Source: Streptosporangiaceae bacterium
Lineage (GTDB): Bacteria > Actinomycetota > Actinomycetes > Streptosporangiales > Streptosporangiaceae
DNA length: 11,210 nt
Assembly: GCA_030043395.1 (NCBI GenBank)
Contig: JASHXW010000363.1
Span: forward strand, 1-11,210
Direction of reading: 5' to 3'
The notes under the pieces are model-generated. The model had not been told where the DNA came from. It searched no databases and saw nothing but the letters and a program-made list of their open reading frames with translations. The position numbers and the translations under genes are program-made. Below are positions 6,932 to 11,210 of this stretch, one piece after another. How positions within the stretch are numbered: the stretch's first letter is position 1; each line of letters begins with the position of its first letter.

Positions 6932-8233
6932 CTAGCGGCCTGAGGTCGCCGACCCCATCGCCGCGAAGCCGGACGTCGCCGCGGTGCCTGGATCAGCTTC
7001 CCTGGCAAGCAGGTCGCCGAAGGTCTCCCTGCGCACGCCGACCCTGGCTTTCCCGTCCGCGCAGTAGATCACGGGCGGCCTGAGCGCGGCGTTGTAGTTG
7101 TTGGACATCGTGAAGCAGTAGGCACCGGTGACGGGTACCACGACGAGGTCGCCGATGCTCGGGGTCGCGAGCTCGACGTCGGGGGTGATCACGTCGCCCG
7201 ACTCGCAGTGCCGCCCGACCAGGTCGGCCAGCACCGGCTGAGCCTCCCACCGGCCGACGACCATCGGCGTGTACCGCTGCCCGTACAGCGAGAACTCCAG
7301 GCTGTCGCCCATGCCGCCATCCACGGCCACGTGCAGCTTCCCGGCGCGCTTGATCGTGACGACCCGGTACAGCGTCAGCCCGGCCCTGGCCACCATCGAA
7401 CGCCCGGGCTCGATCAGGATCTCGATGTCCTCGCCCAGGTGCTTGTGCGCGGCCGCGACGAGCCGTTCGGCATACTCCTGCACTGGCGGCGCCACGTCCT
7501 CGTGCTCGTAGCGGACGCCAAGCCCGCCGCCGAAGTCGTACACCTCGAACCGCTCCAGGCTGGCCAGCGCGGCCACAGCCGCCTCGAACTGCTCGATGCT
7601 CAGGATCTGCGAGCCGATATGGGCGTGCAGCCCGCGCAAGTCGATCGAGGCGACCCGGCGCATCCGCGCGATGGCCTCGGGCACGTGCTCGACCGGCACC
7701 CCGAACTTGGACCGCTTGCCGCCGGTCGCCAGCGCGGCGTGCGTGGCCGATTCCACTCCGGGGCTCACCCGGAGCAGGACGGGAACGCGCTGGTGCGCCA
7801 GGCGCGCGATCCGGTCGATGTCATCGAACCCGTCGACCACGATGTGCCCGATGCGCGCGTCGATCGCCGCCGCGATGTCCTGGTCGGACTTGGCGTTGCC
7901 GTGCATGACGACGCTGGCCGGGTCAGCCCCGGCCGCCAGCGCCAAGGCAAGCTCGCCGGCCCCGACCACGTCGCAGCCCAGCCCTGCCTGGGCGAGCACC
8001 CTGATCATCGACACCGACGGAAAGGCCTTCACCGCGAAGCAGACCCGTCCGCTTGCGTGCCTGCTGGTCAGCGCGGTCAGGTACTCGGCCGCCCGGTCCC
8101 GCAGAGCCTGCTCGTCGAGCACGTAGGCAGGCGTGCCGAACTCACTGGCGATCTCCGAGAGCAGGCACCCGCCGATTCGCAGGTCCTCACCGTCGATGAC
8201 GGCGGATGGCGGCAGCAGCGACAGGTCGGGCAT
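6932..8233 (-). CDS. Diaminopimelate decarboxylase-like PLP enzyme (LysA family)
   Basis: This 433-aa protein is a fold-type III PLP decarboxylase of the LysA/ornithine-decarboxylase superfamily. The barrel begins with CFAVKAFPS, where Lys69 forms the Schiff base. HAHIGSQ (203-209), the glycine loop DFGGGLGV (233-240) that holds the PLP phosphate, and EPGRSMVARAG (275-285) are all typical. CESGD (343-347) and the TGAY block (369-372) complete the active site at the dimer interface. Length fits LysA, which makes lysine from meso-diaminopimelate. Two reservations: DGGMGDSLEF (305-314) replaces DGGMSDNPRP, so the substrate-binding Arg seems to be Glu313, and the usual neighbours argS and hom/thr genes are absent. 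It may be a paralogue with another substrate. The ATG follows GAGGAA by 5 nt. Confidence 0.82.
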   Translation of the reverse strand: MPDLSLLPPSAVIDGEDLRIGGCLLSEIASEFGTPAYVLDEQALRDRAAEYLTALTSRHASGRVCFAVKAFPSVSMIRVLAQAGLGCDVVGAGELALALAAGADPASVVMHGNAKSDQDIAAAIDARIGHIVVDGFDDIDRIARLAHQRVPVLLRVSPGVESATHAALATGGKRSKFGVPVEHVPEAIARMRRVASIDLRGLHAHIGSQILSIEQFEAAVAALASLERFEVYDFGGGLGVRYEHEDVAPPVQEYAERLVAAAHKHLGEDIEILIEPGRSMVARAGLTLYRVVTIKRAGKLHVAVDGGMGDSLEFSLYGQRYTPMVVGRWEAQPVLADLVGRHCESGDVITPDVELATPSIGDLVVVPVTGAYCFTMSNNYNAALRPPVIYCADGKARVGVRRETFGDLLAREADPGTAATSGFAAMGSATSGR

Positions 8234-8320
8234 CGGTGTTCCTCTGGCTAGCCGGGTCTTCCCTGCACTGCGCCGGGCAAGGCGATATCCACCAGGGTAG
8301 TCGCGGTGGCAGGCAGGGCA

Positions 8321-8356
8321 CCTGGCCAGCCGCGCTCAGCGGCGCGGCCGGCCTGG
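8321..8356 (-). terminator. Strong GC hairpin downstream of the secreted-protein gene
   Basis: Bases 8321-8335 can pair with 8342-8356 with 13 of 15 positions matched around a 6-nt loop; the core GCCGCGC/GCGCGGC pairs perfectly. It starts about 40 nt after the leftward stop codon at 8395 and has no T-run, like many actinobacterial terminators. It separates the secreted-protein gene from the decarboxylase gene. Confidence 0.5.
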
Positions 8357-8398
8357 GCGGCGCGGCAGGCCTGGGCGCGGCTGGCCTGGGAGGCCTAG
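8350..8398. repeat. Degenerate GGCCTGGG tandem repeat
   Basis: GGCCTGGG occurs at 8350, 8368 and 8383, with a shortened copy GGCCTAG at 8392. The spacings are 18, 15 and 9 bp, all multiples of three. The last unit contains the stop codon of the secreted-protein gene (TAG on the minus strand). The array partly overlaps the hairpin next to it. It may be slippage in GC-rich DNA or the remnant of a longer low-complexity C-terminus. Confidence 0.5.
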
Positions 8399-8913
8399 CT
8401 CAGCGTGCCGGTCTCGTAGGTGATCGCCTGGAAGGCGACGACCTTGCTGCCGCACCGGTCAGGTCCGGTGCGGTTGAGCCTGGCCCGCACCGTGGTGCTG
8501 AACGTGCCATCCTCGTGCAGGCCGCGGAAGCGCCCAGTGGCCCTCGTGACCCGGAATGTCCCGCTCTGCAGGATCTTGAATCGGCAGGTCGCGAGGTTAG
8601 GCCCGATGTAGGAGGTCTTCAGCAGCCGCCGGATGACCACGATCACGCCCCCGTGGAACTTGAGCTCGGCGTCCTTCCTGATGAAGACTCCCCTGGCGGA
8701 GAAGGCGCCACTCGCCTTCACCCGGGCATGCCTGGGCCCGGGCTTGACGTGGTCGATCCGGTACACCTCCCGGCCCGAGAAGGCCGGACGGGCGGTGTGG
8801 GCGATTCGTGCCGCCTGCGCCGCCGGCGCCGCCACGGCCACCGGGCCAAGCGCGCCGGCGACCGCTGCGGCCAGCACCCCGGCGAGCGCCGCGCCTTTGC
8901 GTGTTCCTCGCAT
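8395..8913 (-). CDS. Secreted protein, possibly allene-oxide-cyclase-like beta barrel
   Basis: The 172-aa product has a clear Sec signal peptide: positive MRGTRKG, a long Ala/Val/Leu-rich core (8-30), and an AQA cleavage site near 34-35. The mature part, about 135 aa, is rich in beta-forming residues and ends in repeated Gly-turn patterns such as SGTFRVTRATGRFRGLHEDG, which recall the allene-oxide-cyclase/dirigent barrel fold seen in small secreted actinomycete proteins. The fold call is my inference. Two cysteines (110 and 154) could form one disulfide. The ATG at 8913 is preferred over one ten codons upstream because a strong GGGGGAGAG ribosome-binding site precedes it and the signal peptide begins there. 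It follows the Mau-like genes after a 75-bp gap that contains a direct repeat, so it may have its own promoter. Confidence 0.72.
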   Translation of the reverse strand: MRGTRKGAALAGVLAAAVAGALGPVAVAAPAAQAARIAHTARPAFSGREVYRIDHVKPGPRHARVKASGAFSARGVFIRKDAELKFHGGVIVVIRRLLKTSYIGPNLATCRFKILQSGTFRVTRATGRFRGLHEDGTFSTTVRARLNRTGPDRCGSKVVAFQAITYETGTLS

Positions 8914-8927
8914 CTGCTCTCCCCCTC

Positions 8928-8961
8928 GTGGACTGTCGTGCACTCTTGTTGACTGTCGTGC
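8928..8961. repeat. Period-20 direct repeat upstream of the secreted-protein gene
   Basis: A 14-bp sequence ending in GACTGTCGTGC occurs at 8928-8941 and again at 8948-8961, with one mismatch and a period of exactly 20 bp, about two helical turns. The copy nearer the gene abuts its ribosome-binding site. This fits a tandem operator read on the minus strand as GCACGACAGTC, or a local duplication. Confidence 0.55.
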
Positions 8962-8988
8962 GCCGGGCTGCGGGAGCCAGACCGGTCA

Positions 8989-9567
8989 TTACCTCAGGTA
9001 GCGAGCGGCAGCGAAAGCCGCCATCACGGCGACCGCGAGCAGCGTGGCGCCATCAAGCCGCCGCCAGTAGGCGATCTTCAGCAGCAGGTCCAGGTGCGTC
9101 TGCGGGCCCGGGTTCCCTTCGGACGACGCGGATGCATGCCGGAGTTCGCGCACGTCGCGCAGCAGGGCCAGCGCCCGCGCCGACCCGTGCGCGGCACCGA
9201 TCGCGGCGCCGAGCACCAGGCCAGTCACCACGCCAGCCCGGGCGCCGCCGACGCCGGCCAGGGCTAGCGGAAGCAGCCCGAATCCCGCGTAGGGGTTGCG
9301 CGTCAGGAAGCCTGGGCCAAGGATCGCGCCCCAGACCAGGATGCGGCGTCGCGGCGAGGCGTTGATCATCATGGTCTGCGGTACCTGCCAGCGGCGGCCG
9401 GGCGGCCGCAGGCCACGCCATCCCCAGAGCTCGGTGATGCCGTAGTACGCCCCGTAGCAGGCCGCCGCGATCAGCGCCGCGCCGGCTAGGGGCAGCGCAG
9501 CGAGCACCAGGCCGATCAGTGCCCAGGCTGCCGTGGCTGGCACAGTGTAGGCGGCGACAACGCCCAT
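8989..9567 (-). CDS. Polytopic membrane protein of unknown function
   Basis: This 192-aa protein has hydrophobic segments near residues 9-42, 76-105 and 109-127 and a last one at 174-188, giving about four to six helices. A polar loop, WRGLRPPGRRWQVPQTMMIN, with several Arg follows the first pair and is probably cytoplasmic. GPGFLTRNPYAGFGLLP (84-100) is the most distinctive stretch. I do not recognise the family. It is the fifth leftward gene in the Mau-like group and follows the 27-aa membrane peptide by 60 bp, so it is probably in the same operon. GGGAGG lies 12 nt before the ATG, rather far, so the start could be slightly different. A role in anchoring or exporting the Cys-rich protein is possible but only inferred from position. 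Confidence 0.7.
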   Translation of the reverse strand: MGVVAAYTVPATAAWALIGLVLAALPLAGAALIAAACYGAYYGITELWGWRGLRPPGRRWQVPQTMMINASPRRRILVWGAILGPGFLTRNPYAGFGLLPLALAGVGGARAGVVTGLVLGAAIGAAHGSARALALLRDVRELRHASASSEGNPGPQTHLDLLLKIAYWRRLDGATLLAVAVMAAFAAARYLR

Positions 9568-9627
9568 CGCGGTAGAGAGCCTCCCGACCGGAAGGCAAGC
9601 CGCCAGCGAGGCAGCTGAGTTGGCGCC

Positions 9628-9711
9628 TCAAGGCGAGAACGCCTTGGAGTAGCCGTTCGCGACAGCCAGCACAATCGCCAGCCCGGACAGGCCAGCCAGC
9701 AGCCAGGTCAC
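9628..9711 (-). CDS. 27-aa single-helix membrane peptide, translationally coupled
   Basis: A GTG at 9711 overlaps the TGA of the Cys-rich protein gene (GTGA on the minus strand), the classic arrangement for translational coupling. The product is 27 aa: a start, TW, about 17 hydrophobic residues (LLAGLSGLAIVLAVANG) and the short tail YSKAFSP. A longer frame reading through here from 9909 is the shadow of the Cys-rich gene; only its last 27 codons look like protein, and they follow exactly after the upstream gene ends. There is no separate ribosome-binding site, as expected for coupling. It could be a small subunit that anchors or assists the Cys-rich protein or the next membrane protein. No family is recognised. 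Confidence 0.55.
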   Translation of the reverse strand: MTWLLAGLSGLAIVLAVANGYSKAFSP

Positions 9712-10196
9712 TGCTGCGGCGCCTGCTGGATCCGCTTCTGCTCCGCCCGCACGTCCGCCGGGCTGGAGCAGTGGCAGCAGATGCAGTCGCTCAGGCAGGT
9801 ACACCAGTCGGTGCAGCCGCTGGCGCTGATGCAGTCGTAGCAGACCTTGTAGCCCATGCCCTTGCCAAGGTTCATGCACGCGATCCAGGTACCCGATGGC
9901 CACTCGCACCGGTATCCCTGGTAGTTGAAGCAGTTACCGTTGTCGAACGAGCTCGTGCACAGCTGGTGGCCCGACGGGCAGCCCACATCCGGGCAGCCGC
10001 TGCATCGCCTGGTCGGCCCGCAGTAGCAGTCCGCGGCCTGCGCGGGGCTCGCTCCTAGCGCGACGGCGGCCAGGCCGGTGGTGCCGCCGACCACGACGCG
10101 GCGCAGCGCGTCCCTGCGGTTCACCTGCCGCGCGACCCGCTCGCTGAGGGCGCCGATCCCCTCGTCCGTGCCTGCTCTTTGCCTGCGCAAGTTCAT
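9708..10196 (-). CDS. Tat-exported protein with 18 cysteines, similar to methylamine dehydrogenase light chain
   Basis: The 162-aa product has a twin-arginine signal: VNRRDALRR (25-33), a hydrophobic stretch (34-49) and a SPAQA cleavage site near 54. Mature length is about 107 aa with 18 cysteines (57 to 143), including CTCLSDCICCHC near the end. Small size, Tat export, dense cysteines and the MauE/MauD genes directly upstream all match MauA, the light chain of methylamine dehydrogenase (12 Cys, six disulfides, periplasmic). CPSGHQL (73-79) aligns with MauA CPPGTKL. However, the MauA Trp57 position falls on Phe84, and the C-terminal block with Trp108 is missing. Trp99, 104 and 131 are at other places. 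So it is probably a MauA-like fold that does not form the usual tryptophylquinone. The ATG at 10196 is chosen over upstream codons because GGGAGGGGA precedes it by 7 nt and the signal peptide follows. Confidence 0.72.
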   Translation of the reverse strand: MNLRRQRAGTDEGIGALSERVARQVNRRDALRRVVVGGTTGLAAVALGASPAQAADCYCGPTRRCSGCPDVGCPSGHQLCTSSFDNGNCFNYQGYRCEWPSGTWIACMNLGKGMGYKVCYDCISASGCTDWCTCLSDCICCHCSSPADVRAEQKRIQQAPQQ

Positions 10197-10234
10197 GTCA
10201 CATTCCCCTCCCTGCCGCGACGGCCCGCGCGCGG

Positions 10235-10855
10235 TCAGCCTGCATCCGCGCCGTGCACTTCCCGGACTGCCGAATGGACCACTGCCAGCTCCCGGTCCGG
10301 CGCCGGCAGCAGGCACGACTGGGCAAAGGCGCGCACCTGGGCGATCCGCACCACCGATCCCGCAGCCCGCACCATCCCCCCGGCGTCGACCGCTACCAGA
10401 AGCGGCGTGGCCGAGGCCCGGTAGGCAGCCAGGCCCTCTGGGCTTGCCGGGCGCCCGATCTCAAGCTCGGTCGAGCTGAAGACGTCGGAGACCTGCACGT
10501 AGCTGGGCGGATCCGAGATCAGCAGCAGCGCCCGCAGCCCGTCGAGCTCGCCCGCGGCCCGCATGGCCTCCAGCACGCTGACCAGTTCCTCGCACGACCG
10601 GCAGGTCGGATCGACGAACGCGAGCAGCAACGGCTGCCCGTCTCCTGGCGTCAGCTGCATGGCCGCCGACCCCGAGCCGAGTTGGACATAGCTCAGCGCC
10701 GCTGCCTGGCTGCCGATCGCCGGGCCGAGCTCGGCAGACCTCCCCGTGCTGCCTGTCAGCCTGCCGAGCTGGCGGAACATCACCACCACCAGGACTCCGA
10801 GAGTGCCGAGCAGCGCCCACTGGGCGATGGCCAGGTACAGCGGGATCCGGATCAT
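10235..10855 (-). CDS. MauD-like membrane-anchored thioredoxin-fold protein
   Basis: The 206-aa product has one N-terminal helix (YLAIAQWALLGTLGVLVVVMF, about 7-27), a linker, and an extracytoplasmic thioredoxin-like domain. FVDPTCRSCEEL carries the CxxC pair (Cys85, Cys88) where MauD and TlpA-like proteins have theirs. ATPLLVAVDAGGMV supplies the cis-Pro strand in the usual position (TP). MauD is needed for a stable, correctly disulfide-bonded methylamine dehydrogenase light chain, and here the next gene 38 bp downstream encodes the Cys-rich Tat protein. The ATG at 10855 overlaps the stop of the MauE-like gene (ATGA) and has GAGG 8 nt upstream. A GTG at 10864 would add only three residues and lacks a ribosome-binding site. 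Cys187 near the end is an extra cysteine. Confidence 0.78.
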   Translation of the reverse strand: MIRIPLYLAIAQWALLGTLGVLVVVMFRQLGRLTGSTGRSAELGPAIGSQAAALSYVQLGSGSAAMQLTPGDGQPLLLAFVDPTCRSCEELVSVLEAMRAAGELDGLRALLLISDPPSYVQVSDVFSSTELEIGRPASPEGLAAYRASATPLLVAVDAGGMVRAAGSVVRIAQVRAFAQSCLLPAPDRELAVVHSAVREVHGADAG

Positions 10856-11210
10856 GACGCCCACCTCGACTCGGCGCCCCCGGTACCCCCGACGACAGCC
10901 GAGGCCCGGTCGAGTACGTCCGTCGCGTCAATCGCCGCGGCGGCTTGCTCGGCGAACTCCGTGCCGCCCTGGCCGGCCAGGGCCTGGCCAGCCTGCTTGG
11001 CGCCGATGGCCGCGGATGCGCTCCAGGCGGCGCCGGCCAGCAGCGCGGCGCCGGCCAGCAGCTCAAGCTGGCCCGCCAGGTTCACCTGGATCACGTCCTG
11101 CCTGACCGGCACGATAGCCAGGCCCGCGATGCCGGCCAGCAGCACGGCCCGGCCGACCCCGGCCAGGCTGAAGGAGCGCGTCGACAGGGCGCCGAAGCAC
11201 CGGCACATCC
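10852..11210 (-). CDS. MauE-like (DoxX-related) membrane protein, C-terminal part, cut by window edge
   Basis: The reading frame is open to the right edge, so this is the 3' part of a longer gene. It begins at the CRCFGALSTRSFSLAGVGRAVLLAG segment (split here as CRCFG and the helix after it), which matches the DCHCFG motif and last helix pair of MauE-family proteins. MauE proteins have four or five helices and act with MauD on disulfides of the MauA light chain. A second hydrophobic segment (LELLAGAALLAGAAW) follows, then an Ala- and Gly-rich tail of about 50 residues that is unusual for MauE. The ATG at 11208 is only internal: the conserved motif starts right at it, and four-helix MauE needs about 100 more residues upstream. 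Its stop overlaps the MauD-like start by ATGA, so the two are coupled. Confidence 0.72.
   Translation of the reverse strand, partial: MCRCFGALSTRSFSLAGVGRAVLLAGIAGLAIVPVRQDVIQVNLAGQLELLAGAALLAGAAWSASAAIGAKQAGQALAGQGGTEFAEQAAAAIDATDVLDRASAVVGGTGGAESRWAS

Noticed and set aside
7208..8251. 347-aa rightward open frame opposite the decarboxylase
   Set aside because: Shadow frame; all LysA-family motifs are on the minus strand.
9628..9909. 93-aa frame read as one protein
   Set aside because: Its first 66 codons are an out-of-frame shadow of the Cys-rich gene; only the last 27 codons after the GTGA overlap are kept as a gene.
10852..11208. 118-aa protein starting at ATG 11208
   Set aside because: The MauE CRCFG motif begins at that ATG and the frame stays open to the edge, so the true start must lie outside the window.
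9628..11210. A functional methylamine dehydrogenase operon
   Set aside because: No heavy chain or MauG is visible, and the light-chain-like protein lacks the expected Trp positions.
1..11210. tRNA genes, CRISPR arrays, IS ends or att sites
   Set aside because: No cloverleaf-like sequence, regular repeat-spacer pattern, transposase or flanking duplications were seen by eye.

Overview
The window is very GC-rich (roughly 70%), densely packed, and uses GTG starts, Shine-Dalgarno-poor (leaderless-type) starts and long spurious antisense reading frames. Together with the protein families present, this points to an actinomycete (Actinomycetota); I cannot name the genus. No rRNA, tRNA, CRISPR array, insertion sequence or phage gene is visible.

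Left part (1-4238). The left edge carries the first codons of a leftward winged-helix (ArsR-like) regulator. A rightward pair follows: a 572-aa class-V aminotransferase/cysteine-desulfurase-like PLP enzyme and a 115-aa UBP-type zinc-finger protein. A leftward Xi-class glutathione-S-transferase-like protein (glutathionyl-hydroquinone reductase family) stands head-to-head with a rightward NAD(P)-binding SDR/NmrA-like protein, sharing a 71-bp divergent promoter region that looks leaderless on both sides.

Middle part (4239-8233). A DHA2-type MFS exporter is preceded by an AT-rich direct repeat that looks like an operator. Next is a rightward Zn-ribbon protein whose GTG start appears leaderless and whose -10 element lies inside a perfect 14-bp palindrome. 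It converges, with only 4 bp between the stop codons, on a leftward diaminopimelate-decarboxylase-like gene. That decarboxylase lacks the usual lysA neighbours and seems to have Glu where the family has a substrate-binding Arg.

Right part (8234-11210). All genes run leftward. In transcription order they are: the C-terminal part of a MauE-like membrane protein (cut by the window edge), a MauD-like membrane-anchored thioredoxin-fold protein with CRSC, an exported twin-arginine protein with 18 cysteines, a translationally coupled 27-aa single-helix membrane peptide, a 192-aa polytopic membrane protein of unknown function, and, after a 75-bp gap with a period-20 direct repeat, a secreted beta-barrel-like protein. 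MauE and MauD are the known accessory proteins that make or handle disulfides in the light chain of methylamine dehydrogenase. Here they serve a Cys-rich Tat substrate that keeps the light-chain CPxG anchor but apparently not the two tryptophans of the tryptophan tryptophylquinone cofactor. This repurposed Mau-like export and disulfide module is the most interesting system in the window. The likely division of labour is: MauE/MauD supply oxidising or isomerising power outside the membrane, the Cys-rich protein is exported by Tat, and the two membrane proteins anchor it or assist.
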